From the NCBI RefSeq assembly GCF_001567565.1, contig NZ_LSSW01000002.1:1-64000 (forward strand): a stretch of 64,000 nucleotides of DNA, written 5' to 3'. Position 1 is the stretch's first letter, and each line of letters starts with the position of its first letter. This DNA is from Ectopseudomonas composti. GTDB lineage: Bacteria > Pseudomonadota > Gammaproteobacteria > Pseudomonadales > Pseudomonadaceae. Both the position numbers and the translations under genes were made by a program. The notes under the pieces are model-generated. The model was given only the letters and a program-made list of their open reading frames with translations. It was not told the origin of the DNA and did no database searches. Shown here in pieces: positions 41,705 through 50,720 of the stretch.

Positions 41705-42691
41705 ATGGGATTCGCCAAACGCTATCTGCTTTCCAGCCTGGTACTGATCGGTAGCGCCGCTGCCGCTGTGGCGCACGCCGCCAACTGGACTGGCTACACC
41801 TATTCCGCCGTATCCACCACTGCCGCGGTGCAGGGCATGGAGCGGATTTCCCAGCGCATCAAGGCGGATACCGACGGAGACCTGTCGATCACCCTGCACC
41901 TGGGCAAGACCCTGCAGATTTCGTCGACCGATATCACGCAGGCTGCCGGTGACGGTATCGTCGATTTCGCCGCTGACCTGTTCTTCTCCGGCAACGTGCA
42001 GATCGCGCGCATCCTCAACCTGCCGATGTTGATCAACAACGCCGAGGAATGGGACAAGGCCTACAAGGTCATGGAGCCTTACCTCAAGGAGGGTTTCGCC
42101 AAACAGGGTGTGGCCTATCTGGGCAGCTACCGCTACCCGCAGCAGACCCTGTTCACGCGTTTCGAGATGCACGGCCTGGACGACCTGGCTGGGCGCAAGA
42201 TTCGCGTCACCTCGCCGGAGCAGGGCGCCTTCGTCGAGGCCTTCGGTGGTTCGGCGATCACCCTGGCTGGCACCGACGTGCCCAGTGCTCTGGAGCGCGG
42301 GGTGATCGACGGTGTGCTGACGGCCAGCGCGGGTGGGGCGAAGAACTGGCACGAATTCCTGCCGAACAACTACCGCCTGCCGGTCAGCTACGCCTTCAGT
42401 GCGCTGATCGCCAATCAGGATTCCTACGACGATCTGTCCGACGCCACCCGCGCCAAGCTCGATGCCATCGTCGCTGACGAAATCATCAAGATCGACCAGG
42501 GTTTCATCGAAGACGAGGAAGTGCAGAAGCAGAGCCAGGCCAAGGCCGGGATGAAGATCGTCGAGGTCGATGCGGCGACCGTCGCTGCCGCGCAGCAGAA
42601 GCTGGCGCCGTTCTGGCGTGAATGGGCCAAAGGCGCTGGCCCGCAATACGAGAAGGTCCTCGGCGAAGTCCTGCAAGCCCTTGGTAAGTAA
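41705..42691 (+). CDS. TRAP transporter substrate-binding protein (DctP family)
   Basis: A periplasmic binding protein of 328 residues with a signal peptide cleaved near residue 26 (AAAAVAHAANW). The DctP pattern is recognisable: FAADLFFSGNVQIARILNLPML, RKIRVTSPEQGAFVEAFGGSAITLAGTDVPSALERGVIDGVLTA with the conserved Arg that binds the ligand carboxylate. It starts at the ATG at 41705 with GAGGA upstream. Substrates in this family are organic acids; the ligand is unknown. dctQ and dctM follow. Confidence 0.9.
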   Translation: MGFAKRYLLSSLVLIGSAAAAVAHAANWTGYTYSAVSTTAAVQGMERISQRIKADTDGDLSITLHLGKTLQISSTDITQAAGDGIVDFAADLFFSGNVQIARILNLPMLINNAEEWDKAYKVMEPYLKEGFAKQGVAYLGSYRYPQQTLFTRFEMHGLDDLAGRKIRVTSPEQGAFVEAFGGSAITLAGTDVPSALERGVIDGVLTASAGGAKNWHEFLPNNYRLPVSYAFSALIANQDSYDDLSDATRAKLDAIVADEIIKIDQGFIEDEEVQKQSQAKAGMKIVEVDAATVAAAQQKLAPFWREWAKGAGPQYEKVLGEVLQALGK

Positions 42692-42706
42692 GAGCCGGAG
42701 CCGACC

Positions 42707-43228
42707 ATGAGCGAAGTAGATCTGCAGGCAGGGCAGCCGGTTTCGGCTGGCCGCCTATTCGATGGCGTGGCCGCGCTGGTGCGCTTCATCACCGGCCTGG
42801 CGCTGGTCTCGCTGGTGCTGCTGGTGTGCGCGGAGATTGTTTCGCGCTCGTTCTTCAGCTACTCGCTGAAGGTCATGGAAGAGCTGGCGGGTTACCTGGT
42901 GGTCGGCCTCACCCTGTTCGGCGCCAGTCTCAGCCTGCGCAGCAATAGCCTGTTCCAGGTCGGCTTCGTTCTGCATGCGCTGCCGGCAGCTCTGCAGCGC
43001 GTGCTCAACCTGCTGTTCCAGTTGATCTCGCTGGGCGTTTGCGCGGTGCTGATCTGGCAGACCGGCAAGCTGGTGCTGAGCTCCTATGCGCGTGGCAACG
43101 TTGCCCCCACCACGCTGATGACGCCGCTGTGGATTCCGCAACTGTTGGTGCCGCTGGGCCTGTCGATGATTGCCATCTTCATCATCGAACAGCTGATCGT
43201 CACGCTGCGCGCCAAGAGGGCTGAATGA
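42707..43228 (+). CDS. TRAP transporter small permease (DctQ family)
   Basis: A 173-residue inner-membrane protein with four membrane segments and the conserved start VARFITGLALVSLVLLVCAEIVSRSFF and EELAGYLVVGLTLFGASLSLR. It begins 15 bp after the receptor gene and overlaps dctM by 4 nt. Confidence 0.9.
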   Translation: MSEVDLQAGQPVSAGRLFDGVAALVRFITGLALVSLVLLVCAEIVSRSFFSYSLKVMEELAGYLVVGLTLFGASLSLRSNSLFQVGFVLHALPAALQRVLNLLFQLISLGVCAVLIWQTGKLVLSSYARGNVAPTTLMTPLWIPQLLVPLGLSMIAIFIIEQLIVTLRAKRAE

Positions 43229-44523
43229 TGGATGCTGCCATCGCTTTCATCGTGCTGCTGGTGCTGATCATCGGCGGTCTGTGGGTGCAGTTCGCGGTCG
43301 GCGCAGCGGCGCTGATCTACCTGTTCCTGTTCAAGGGCGTTACTGGCTGGAAGGCACTCGGCCTGGTCAGTTGGGGTTCGGCCAACAGCTTTACCCTGGC
43401 TGCCATTCCACTGTTCATCCTGATGGCCGAGATTCTCCTGGCCAGTGGCCTGAGCGGGCGTCTGTACAACGGCATCGCGCCGTTCGTGAAGCGCCTGCCT
43501 GGCGGCCTGCTGCATACCAACATCGTCGGCAGCGGCGTGTTCGCTGCCGTGGCGGGCGGCAGTGCGCCGACGGCGGCGGCCATGTCTACCGTGGCCTTGC
43601 CGGCGTTATCCGCGCGCGGTTACAACCGCCGGCTGGTAGCCGGTTCGCTGGCCGCTGGCGGCACCCTGGGGATTCTCATCCCGCCGTCGATCACCATGAT
43701 CATCTACGCCACTTTCACCGAAACCTCGATCGCCAAGTTGTTCGCTGCCGGCCTGATCCCGGGCATTCTGCTCGGCGCCTGCTACAGCCTGTTCATCATG
43801 GCGCGTGCGCTGCTCAACAAGGATCTGGTGCCGCGCGACACGCAACAGCGCTCGCTGCGCGATTACCTGCAGGCACTGAGCGACGTGCTCCCCTTCGGCC
43901 TGTTGATCCTGATGATCCTCGGCAGCATCTACAGCGGCCTGGCCACCCCGACCGAGGCCGGAGCACTGGGCGTGGTCGGCGCGATGTTGATTGCCGCGCT
44001 GTACCGTCGGCTGAATCTGGCCATGCTGCGCTCGGCCATGTCGCGCACCCTGCTGATGAGCGGCAACGTGCTGTTCATCGTGTTCATCTCGATGATCTTC
44101 GCCTACGCCACCGCGCTGTCCGGGGTGGGGGAACAGATGGTCGACTGGGTGGCGCAGGCCGGCCTGTCCAAGGTCGGCCTGTTGCTGATCCTGATGCTGG
44201 TGTTCGCCATTCTCGGCTGCTTCATGGAAGGCCTGGGCATGATCGCCATCATCGTTCCGGTGATTTTCCCGACGCTGATGGCCATGGGTGTGGATCCGAT
44301 CTGGTTCGGCATCTTCGTCGTCGTGCTGGTGGAACTGGGCCAGCTGACCCCGCCGCTGGGGGTGATCCTGTTCGTGGTCGCCGGTTCGGACAAGGACACC
44401 AGGGTGGAAGATGTGGTGATGGGCGTGCTGCCCTATTTCATCATCATCCTGGCCTTCCTGTTGCTGCTCATCGCGCTGCCCGACATCGCGCTGTGGTTCC
44501 CCAATCTGACCGTTGGAGGTTGA
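43225..44523 (+). CDS. TRAP transporter large permease (DctM family)
   Basis: A 432-residue membrane subunit with 12 or so membrane segments that couples uptake to the sodium or proton gradient. Typical motifs are IPLFILMAEILLASGLSGRLYN, GGSAPTAAAMSTVALP and GTLGILIPPSITMIIYA, plus PTEAGALGVVGAML. An ATG at 43228 is an alternative start. Together with the two genes before it a complete TRAP system is encoded. Confidence 0.93.
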   Translation: MMDAAIAFIVLLVLIIGGLWVQFAVGAAALIYLFLFKGVTGWKALGLVSWGSANSFTLAAIPLFILMAEILLASGLSGRLYNGIAPFVKRLPGGLLHTNIVGSGVFAAVAGGSAPTAAAMSTVALPALSARGYNRRLVAGSLAAGGTLGILIPPSITMIIYATFTETSIAKLFAAGLIPGILLGACYSLFIMARALLNKDLVPRDTQQRSLRDYLQALSDVLPFGLLILMILGSIYSGLATPTEAGALGVVGAMLIAALYRRLNLAMLRSAMSRTLLMSGNVLFIVFISMIFAYATALSGVGEQMVDWVAQAGLSKVGLLLILMLVFAILGCFMEGLGMIAIIVPVIFPTLMAMGVDPIWFGIFVVVLVELGQLTPPLGVILFVVAGSDKDTRVEDVVMGVLPYFIIILAFLLLLIALPDIALWFPNLTVGG

Positions 44524-44527
44524 TAGC

Positions 44528-45466
44528 ATGGCCTTTCCCCATCCCGATCCGCTGCTGATCGAGGCCGAAGTCTTCACCAGTCTGCCGCCGGCGCTGCGCC
44601 GTCCCGCTGCGCGCTCCTACTGGGCCGACAAGAATCGTCGCGGCGCACCGGTGGACAGCTTTATCGAAGGGCCGTCGTTCGATCTGCAGGGCAACCTGTG
44701 GTTCGTCGACATCCCCTTCGGGCGCATCTTCCGCGCCTCGCCGGGCGGCGAGGTGGAACTGATGGCCGAGTACGACGGCCAGCCCAACGGCCTGAAGATC
44801 GATGCCCACGGGCGCATCTTCATCGCCGATTTCCGCAACGGCATCATGAGCCTCGACCCGGCCAGCGGTCAGGTCGAGACCGTGCTCGGCGATGCCGACA
44901 GCGAAGGCTTCAAGGGCTGCAACGATCTGCACTTCGGCCCTGATGGCGCGCTGTATTTCACCGATCAGGGGCAGACCGGCCTGCAGGATCCCAGTGGGCG
45001 TGTCTATCGCTGGTATCCGGACAGCGGCCGCCTGGATTGCCTGATCGACAAGGTGCCGAGCCCCAACGGTCTGGTGCTCGATAGCAGCGGGCACACCCTG
45101 TACGTGGCGGTGACCCGCGCCAATGCGGTCTGGCGTCTGCCGCTGTCGCAGAGCCAGCGGGTGGTCAAGGCCGGGCTGTTTCTGCAGTTCTCCGGCGGCC
45201 GCGCCGGGCCGGATGGCCTGGCGCTGACCCGCGACAACGGCGTGGTGGTCTGCCAGACCGGCATGGGCCTGGTGTGGGTGCACGATGCCCTCGGCATTCC
45301 GATTGCGGTGGTGCGCTCGCCCAAGGGCCTGGGTACCACCAACTGCGCTTTCGGCGGACCGGACGGGCGCACGCTGTACATCACCGAGTCCGACTCGGGC
45401 TCCATTCTGCGCGCCGAGCTGCCGGTGGCGGGGCAGCCGATGGCCTCGGGCTGGGGCTTGCGCTAG
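44528..45466 (+). CDS. SMP-30/gluconolactonase-like lactonase
   Basis: A six-bladed propeller hydrolase of the SMP-30/LRE family, 312 residues, that opens sugar-acid or related lactones with a divalent metal. Metal-ligand positions are recognisable: E in FIEGPSFD, N in KGCNDLHFGPDG, N in PSPNGLVLD and D in GPDGLALTRD. The ATG at 44528 follows GGAGG. It is the last gene of the TRAP operon, suggesting the transported acid or its product is a lactone or forms one. Confidence 0.88.
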   Translation: MAFPHPDPLLIEAEVFTSLPPALRRPAARSYWADKNRRGAPVDSFIEGPSFDLQGNLWFVDIPFGRIFRASPGGEVELMAEYDGQPNGLKIDAHGRIFIADFRNGIMSLDPASGQVETVLGDADSEGFKGCNDLHFGPDGALYFTDQGQTGLQDPSGRVYRWYPDSGRLDCLIDKVPSPNGLVLDSSGHTLYVAVTRANAVWRLPLSQSQRVVKAGLFLQFSGGRAGPDGLALTRDNGVVVCQTGMGLVWVHDALGIPIAVVRSPKGLGTTNCAFGGPDGRTLYITESDSGSILRAELPVAGQPMASGWGLR

Positions 45467-45615
45467 GTCATCGTTCGCGGCGCGGCGCCGTCGCCAGGAG
45501 GGGGGCGCCGCGCGCCTCATCTTCACGCCATGCGCTACAAATGTGGCGCATCCGGTCGTCGGGGCTCGATAATGCTCGGCAAACTGCTAAATCGTCTGTC
45601 GATGAGGAACTCTTG

Positions 45616-46320
45616 ATGATCAAAACACGCCCTCGCCCGGCCGTCAGTGGCGTCGCTTCGGCCGACCGCGTTCTGACCGTGTTGACCGCGTTTCAGGTGG
45701 GTGATGTTTCGTTGGGGCTGGTCGAGCTCGCCGAGCGCACCGGCCTGAACAAGAGCACCATCATGCGCCTGACGGTATCGCTGGAAACCTTCGGTCTGAT
45801 CAATCGCATGGCCGATGGGCGCTACCAGCTGGCCAGCGAGGTCATGCGCCTGAATGCCGTCTACCAGGACGCCCTCGACCTGGAGCGGCATGTCATGCCG
45901 GTGCTGCAGGCGCTGACCGACGAAACCGGCGAAACCGCCTCGCTCTACGTGCGCCATGGCGCCTATCGCCTGTGCCAGTATCGGGTCAACTCGCCGCATC
46001 GCCTGCGTCTGCACCTGCAGCCAGGCGACATGCGGCCTATGGACAATGCTGCCGGCGCCCAGGCGCTGCGTACCAGCATCGACAAGGCGCGAACCCTCAC
46101 CGAGCCGTTCTACTCCAGCGGGGTCACCGACCCACATGCGGCGGCCATGGCGCTGCCGATCTTCGGCGCGGGTGATGAGATGGTCGGTGCGCTGATGATC
46201 TCCGGGCCTGCCAGCCGGCTCACCGAGGAGCGTGCCGGCATTCTGCGCGAGGCGTTCTGCAAGGCAGCGGCCGATCTGGCTCGCAGCCTGGGTTGCAAGG
46301 TCGATTTCACCTGGGGCTGA
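45616..46320 (+). CDS. IclR-family transcriptional regulator
   Basis: A 234-residue regulator. The N-terminal winged HTH (about residues 10-70) reads VLTAFQVGDVSLGLVELAERTGLNKSTIMRLTVSLETFGLI, typical IclR. The C-terminal GAF-like effector domain has ETASLYVRHGAYRLCQYRVNS and GVTDPHAAAMALPIFGAGDEMVGALMISGPASRL. The ATG at 45616 lies after GAGGAAC. It is the only regulator inside the island and therefore the natural reader of the GAAATG-N-CATTTC sites; whether it represses or activates is not visible, but sites overlapping -35 elements suggest repression. Confidence 0.9.
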   Translation: MIKTRPRPAVSGVASADRVLTVLTAFQVGDVSLGLVELAERTGLNKSTIMRLTVSLETFGLINRMADGRYQLASEVMRLNAVYQDALDLERHVMPVLQALTDETGETASLYVRHGAYRLCQYRVNSPHRLRLHLQPGDMRPMDNAAGAQALRTSIDKARTLTEPFYSSGVTDPHAAAMALPIFGAGDEMVGALMISGPASRLTEERAGILREAFCKAAADLARSLGCKVDFTWG

Positions 46321-46458
46321 AGGCGGCTGAGCTGTGGTAGTGCGTCGGTCTGTCTGACCGCGTGCGGCCCATGAGTGAGCAGATACTCCGCGAAACGCCC
46401 CTCTGGCCCATGGCCTTGCTGGCTTAGGGTCGGCAGGCTACACGCCTTGCCATTTATC

Positions 46459-46471
46459 GAAATGGCATTTC
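46459..46471. promoter_or_regulatory. Operator P3 (GAAATG-G-CATTTC)
   Basis: A perfect 13-bp palindrome 201 bp upstream of the dehydrogenase ATG and 139 bp past the IclR stop codon. It lies 114 bp upstream of P4, at a distance that would allow DNA looping between two bound dimers. Confidence 0.75.
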
Positions 46472-46570
46472 TTTTTTGTATTTTTAATTGCGCTGATCTC
46501 GTCATGAATCTGGGTTTTTGCTCGGTTTTGTTGTGGTTTCGCTGGAGTCTTCTTTTCCTTTTTCTTATTT

Positions 46571-46659
46571 TTGAAATGCCGTTTCTTTATGGTAATCTGC
46601 CTACTGCTCCGGTGGGGTAGCCCCGCCGTTGGTGAACATAAAAGAACAAGGTACGCACC
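46571..46659 (+). promoter_or_regulatory. Leader copy 2: core promoter with operator P4 and hairpin
   Basis: TTGAAA at 46571-46576 overlaps GAAATG-C-CGTTTC (46573-46585, one mismatch in the right arm); TAATCT is at 46593-46598. Hairpin CGG-T-GGGG (46610-46617) pairs with CCCC-G-CCG (46621-46628). The leader ends AACAAGGTACGCACC before the ATG at 46660. Confidence 0.75.
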
Positions 46660-47640
46660 ATGAATCGAAGCATCCTGGTTACAGGTCCGGCGTTGTCGCC
46701 TTCTGCCATGGCCTTCGCCGCCGAACAGGGCGTCAAGGTCATTCCGACCCGGCCTTACGCGCCGCTCGACGAGCTCCTCGCCATCATCGCCAGCGAGCAG
46801 CCGGGTGCGGCCATCGTCCGTCAGGGCAAGTTCGCTCGCGAACTGATCGACGCTGCGCCCGATCTGAAGATCATCGCCAAGCATGGTGTGGGCTACGACA
46901 CCATCGACATTCAGGCTGCAGCCGCACGCAATATCCCGGTGACCATCGCCCTGGGTGCCAATGCCCAGTCGGTGGCCGAGCATGCCTTCGCCCTGATGTT
47001 CGCCGTGGCCCGCCAGGTGGCCTGGCTGGATGGCCGTATGCGCGCCGGTCACTGGGACAAGGCCACCGCCAAGGGCGTGGAGCTGTCCGGCAAGACCCTG
47101 GGCCTGGTCGGCCTGGGCTCGATTGGCGGGATCCTGCTCGACCTGGTCGCGCCGCTGAAGATGCAGGTGCGTATTTTCGATCCTTACCTGAAGCATCTGC
47201 CTGAGCGTGACAACGTCAGTCGCGAGAGCGACTTCCAGCGCCTGCTCGAAGAGTGCGACGTGATCAGCCTGCACTGTCCGCTGACCGCCGATAACCGCCA
47301 CCTTATTGGCGCCGAGCAGCTCAAGCTGATGAAGCCCGAGAGCATTCTGGTCAACACGGCGCGTGGTGAGCTGATCGACAGTCAGGCGCTGGCGGCCGCG
47401 CTGCGTGCCGGCGAGATTGGCGGGGCCGGCCTGGATACCTTCGAGCAGGAGCCGCCAGCAGCCGACAGCGAGCTGTGGTCGCTGGGCAATCTGGTGGCGA
47501 CCCCGCATGTGGGGGCCAACACGCAGGCGTCGCAGGATCGTGTAGGCCTGCTTGCGGTGCAGCAGATCGTCGCCCACTGGGCCGGCGAAGCGCTGGAGCC
47601 GCGTTGCGTGGTCAACCGCCACCTGCTGCCAGGGGGCTGA
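46660..47640 (+). CDS. D-isomer-specific 2-hydroxyacid dehydrogenase (phosphoglycerate dehydrogenase-like)
   Basis: A 326-residue NAD(P)-dependent oxidoreductase. The nucleotide fold starts GKTLGLVGLGSIGGILLDLVAP (GxGxxG around residue 148), and the catalytic trio is recognisable as Arg in NTARGELIDSQAL, Glu in DTFEQEPP and His in TPHVGANTQAS. Substrate is not predictable; relatives act on 3-phosphoglycerate, glyoxylate, tartronate or other 2-keto/hydroxy acids. It is the only intact gene preceded by the triplicated leader. Downstream are a TTT transporter and an amidohydrolase. Confidence 0.9.
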   Translation: MNRSILVTGPALSPSAMAFAAEQGVKVIPTRPYAPLDELLAIIASEQPGAAIVRQGKFARELIDAAPDLKIIAKHGVGYDTIDIQAAAARNIPVTIALGANAQSVAEHAFALMFAVARQVAWLDGRMRAGHWDKATAKGVELSGKTLGLVGLGSIGGILLDLVAPLKMQVRIFDPYLKHLPERDNVSRESDFQRLLEECDVISLHCPLTADNRHLIGAEQLKLMKPESILVNTARGELIDSQALAAALRAGEIGGAGLDTFEQEPPAADSELWSLGNLVATPHVGANTQASQDRVGLLAVQQIVAHWAGEALEPRCVVNRHLLPGG

Positions 47641-47773
47641 GCAGCACTGCGGGCCGTTGACACGAGCCGGCCCGAGCGGGCTCGCTAGCGCCCCGAACTG
47701 ACACCCAGCTTCACACTGAGCGCCGCATGTGTGCGGTGTTCGCTATTCCCACAATAAAAACAAGGGAAAGCTC

Positions 47774-48745
47774 ATGAAAACGCTGCTTGCGAAGGTTGCA
47801 CTTCGCCATGGCCTTCTGGCTGCCACTGCCCTGCTGATGTCGCTGCTGCTGCCCGTGGCGCAGGCTGCGGACTATCCGAGCCGGGCCATTTCGCTGATCG
47901 TGCCCTACGGCGCGGGTGGTACCACGGATATTTCCGCCCGGCGTCTGGCGGCTCTGGCCGAGCCACTGCTGGGCCAGCCGGTGGTGGTGGAAAACCGCCC
48001 CGGTGGCGGTGGCATCAATGCCATGCGCGCGCTGGCGGCGGCCAAGCCTGATGGCTACGCGCTGATCGCCACCACCTCGTCGCCGCTGTTCGTGACCCCG
48101 GCGCTGCGTCCGGTCGGCTATGACCCGATTGCCGATTTCGTCTCGCTGATGAATTACTCCGGCCCCTATCACGGTGTGCTGGTGCGGGCCGACAGCCCCT
48201 ATCACTCGCTGGATGAGCTGATCCGCGCGGCAGCGTCCGGCAAGCGCCTGACCTACGGTACGGCGGGGGCGCTGAGTGGCCCGCGCCTGACCTTCACTGC
48301 GCTGGCGCGCAAGGCCCAGGCGGACCTGCAGCACGTGCCTTTCAGCAGTGCTTCCAGTGTCACCGCGGCGCTGCTCGGCGGGCATATCGACATTGCTCTG
48401 GTGCCGGCTTACCGCGATATGGTCAGGAGCGAGCGCCTGCGTCTGCTGGGTGTGCTCGACGACAGTCGCGACCCGGATTTTCCGCAGATTCCGACCCTGA
48501 CCGAGGCCGGCTATGCCATCGAATTTCCCTCCATCGTCGGCCTGATGGTGCCGCGTGGTGTGCCGCCCGAGCGCGTCGAGCGTCTGCGTGCAGCGTTCGC
48601 CGAAGCGGCGGCGTCGGAATCCTTCGCCCGTGACATGGACAAGCTCAGTCAGCCGGTACGGATCATGTCCGGCGCGCAGATGGACGAGGTGATCGAGCGC
48701 AATCTGCTGGTCTACCGCAACCTGGCCGAGGAGCTGAAACGATGA
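47774..48745 (+). CDS. Tripartite tricarboxylate transporter receptor (TctC/Bug family), system 1
   Basis: A 323-residue periplasmic binding protein with a signal peptide (ATALLMSLLLPVAQA, cleavage before ADYPS) and the Bug-family pattern SLIVPYGAGGTTDISARRLAAL, VVENRPGGGGINAMRALAAAKPDGYAL and VPFSSASSVTAALLGGHIDIALVP. The ATG at 47774 follows AGGGAAAG. Ligands are carboxylates; tctB and tctA follow immediately. Confidence 0.9.
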   Translation: MKTLLAKVALRHGLLAATALLMSLLLPVAQAADYPSRAISLIVPYGAGGTTDISARRLAALAEPLLGQPVVVENRPGGGGINAMRALAAAKPDGYALIATTSSPLFVTPALRPVGYDPIADFVSLMNYSGPYHGVLVRADSPYHSLDELIRAAASGKRLTYGTAGALSGPRLTFTALARKAQADLQHVPFSSASSVTAALLGGHIDIALVPAYRDMVRSERLRLLGVLDDSRDPDFPQIPTLTEAGYAIEFPSIVGLMVPRGVPPERVERLRAAFAEAAASESFARDMDKLSQPVRIMSGAQMDEVIERNLLVYRNLAEELKR

Positions 48746-49218
48746 GTGCCAAGCTATCCGGCGGTGCGTCCGCCAAACCCTGCCGTTTCGGCCTGCAGAG
48801 CCTGGCTACTCTGATCATTCTGCTGCTGGCGCTGGCCGGCTTGCTGGCCCTGCAGAGCCAGGTGCTGGTGTTCGACTTCGGTGACAGCGGCCCGGATGCG
48901 CGTTTCTTTCCACGGCTGATTCTCGCCTTGCTGGTGCTGGCCACCGGTCTGCGTCTGTGGTTGCGGCGAAGTAGTGTCGAGGATGCCCCCGGCCCGGTGG
49001 TGCACTGGGGTCGTGTGCTGCTGATCGGCCTGCTGATCGCAGGCGCCGTGCTGGCCATGGATGCGCTGGGTTTTCTGCTTTGCGCGGCGGCGGTTGGTGT
49101 GCTGCTGGCCTGGGTGCTGGGCGAGCGGCGGGTGCTGCTAGGCGTGCTGCTGCCGCTGGTAGTGGCTGTGCTGGTCACCTTCGGTGCGCGCTACGCACTG
49201 AACATTCCCCTTCCCTGA
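48742..49218 (+). CDS. TTT small permease (TctB family), system 1
   Basis: A 158-residue inner-membrane protein with four membrane segments and the TctB signature GPDARFFPRLILALLVLATGLRLW. It overlaps the receptor gene by 4 nt. The family is weakly conserved, so position supports the call. Confidence 0.82.
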   Translation: MSAKLSGGASAKPCRFGLQSLATLIILLLALAGLLALQSQVLVFDFGDSGPDARFFPRLILALLVLATGLRLWLRRSSVEDAPGPVVHWGRVLLIGLLIAGAVLAMDALGFLLCAAAVGVLLAWVLGERRVLLGVLLPLVVAVLVTFGARYALNIPLP

Positions 49219-49233
49219 CTGGCGGAGCCTGCC

Positions 49234-50718
49234 ATGCTTCTCGAAGCCTTTTACGCATTGTTCGACATATGGGTGCTGGTCGCGGCTGTCTGCGGTGTCG
49301 TCGTCGGCATCATCATCGGCGCCATTCCGGGCCTCGGCCCGACTATGGCCATCGCCCTGCTGATTCCGGTGACCTTCGGCATGTCGCCGGTTCCGGCGAT
49401 CATCCTGCTACTGGGGGTCTACCAGGGCGCTATCTTCGGCGGCTCGATCTCCGCCATCCTGCTCAATGTGCCCGGTACGCCGTCCTCGGCGGCCACCGTG
49501 CTCGATGGTTACCCCATGGCGCGTCAGGGGCGCGCCGGCGAAGCGCTGCGCGTGGCGCTGTATTCCAGCGTGTTCGGCAATCTGTTCAGCTGTGTGGTGC
49601 TGATCCTGCTGGCGCAGCCGCTGGCAGCCTTCGCCCTGGATTTCGGCCCCGCGCAGATGGCCGCGCTGATGTTCTTCGCGCTGTCGATCATCGTACTGTT
49701 CGGCGGTGGCTCGAAGCTCGACTCGGCGATCATGGTGCTGGTCGGTATCGCCGCCAGCATCGTGGGTCTCGACCCCATCGAAGGCCTGCCGCGCTTCACC
49801 TTCGGCAGCTTCGCCGCCGAGGATGGCCTGCAGCTGATTCCGGTGTTGATCGGTCTGTTCGCCATGTCCGAGGTGTTGCAGCAGGTGTTCGAGCGTCGCC
49901 GTGGCGAGCGCGCGGCGGTCGAGCCGGTTTCGGTGGATAGCGGCAAGGTGGGCTTTCTGGCCATGTGGCGGATGCGCAGCACGCTGCTGCTGTCGTCGTT
50001 GATCGGCACCTTCGTCGGCATCCTGCCGGGCATCGGCTCCACCGTGCCGGCGTTCGTCAGCTACAACCTGGCGCGCTCGCGTTCGCCACGCAAGGAGGCC
50101 TTCGGCAAGGGTGAGGCAGAGGGCGTGGCCGCGCCGGAAGCAGCCAACAATGCCGTGACTGGCGGGGCGCTGGTGCCGACGCTGGCGCTGGGTATTCCTG
50201 GCGACGCGGTGACGGCGGTGATCCTCGGCGCCTTCATGCTGCAGGGTCTGACTCCGGGGCCGTTCCTGTTCCGTGATCACGGCGTGGAAGTCTATGCGAT
50301 CTTCCTGGCGCTGATCCTGCTGTCGATTCCCTGCATCATCTTCGGCCTGGCGATGTTCCGTGGCGCGGTGCACGTGATCCGCATCCAGGCTCGTCACCTC
50401 TATCCGTTGATCACCATTCTCGCGCTGTTCGGCGCCTACTCGGTGAACAACAGCCTGTTCGATGTCGGCGTGATGCTCGCGGCCGGTGGTGTCGGCTTCG
50501 CCTTGCGCCGTGCCGGGTTCCCGCTGCCGCCGTTGCTGATTGGCCTGATCCTCGGTCAGTCGCTGGAGCAGAGCCTGCGTCAGGCATTGCTGGCCGGTGG
50601 TGGCAGTGCCGACATCTTCCTCAACTCGCCCATCGTCCTGGCGCTGCTCGGGGTGACCCTGCTGTGCGGGCTCGGTGCCGCCTGGCAGCACCGGCGCCAG
50701 GCCGTTCGAGGAGCTTGA
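49234..50718 (+). CDS. TTT large permease (TctA family), system 1
   Basis: A 494-residue transporter with about 12 membrane segments. TctA hallmarks: GIIIGAIPGLGPTMAIALLIPVTFGM, LGVYQGAIFGGSISAILLNVPGTPSSAATVLDGYPMARQG, and VAAPEAANNAVTGGALVPTLALGIPG. It completes the first TTT system (genes 47774-50718). Confidence 0.94.
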   Translation: MLLEAFYALFDIWVLVAAVCGVVVGIIIGAIPGLGPTMAIALLIPVTFGMSPVPAIILLLGVYQGAIFGGSISAILLNVPGTPSSAATVLDGYPMARQGRAGEALRVALYSSVFGNLFSCVVLILLAQPLAAFALDFGPAQMAALMFFALSIIVLFGGGSKLDSAIMVLVGIAASIVGLDPIEGLPRFTFGSFAAEDGLQLIPVLIGLFAMSEVLQQVFERRRGERAAVEPVSVDSGKVGFLAMWRMRSTLLLSSLIGTFVGILPGIGSTVPAFVSYNLARSRSPRKEAFGKGEAEGVAAPEAANNAVTGGALVPTLALGIPGDAVTAVILGAFMLQGLTPGPFLFRDHGVEVYAIFLALILLSIPCIIFGLAMFRGAVHVIRIQARHLYPLITILALFGAYSVNNSLFDVGVMLAAGGVGFALRRAGFPLPPLLIGLILGQSLEQSLRQALLAGGGSADIFLNSPIVLALLGVTLLCGLGAAWQHRRQAVRGA

Positions 50719-50720
50719 GC

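Larger units (their letters stand above)
46321..46659. other. Intergenic region with operators P3 and P4 and leader copy 2
   Basis: 339 bp without a gene. The part 46440-46600 is strikingly A+T rich, with runs of T, against a GC-rich background. It holds operators P3 (46459-46471) and P4 (46573-46585), 114 bp apart centre to centre, and the leader described at 46571. Confidence 0.75.
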
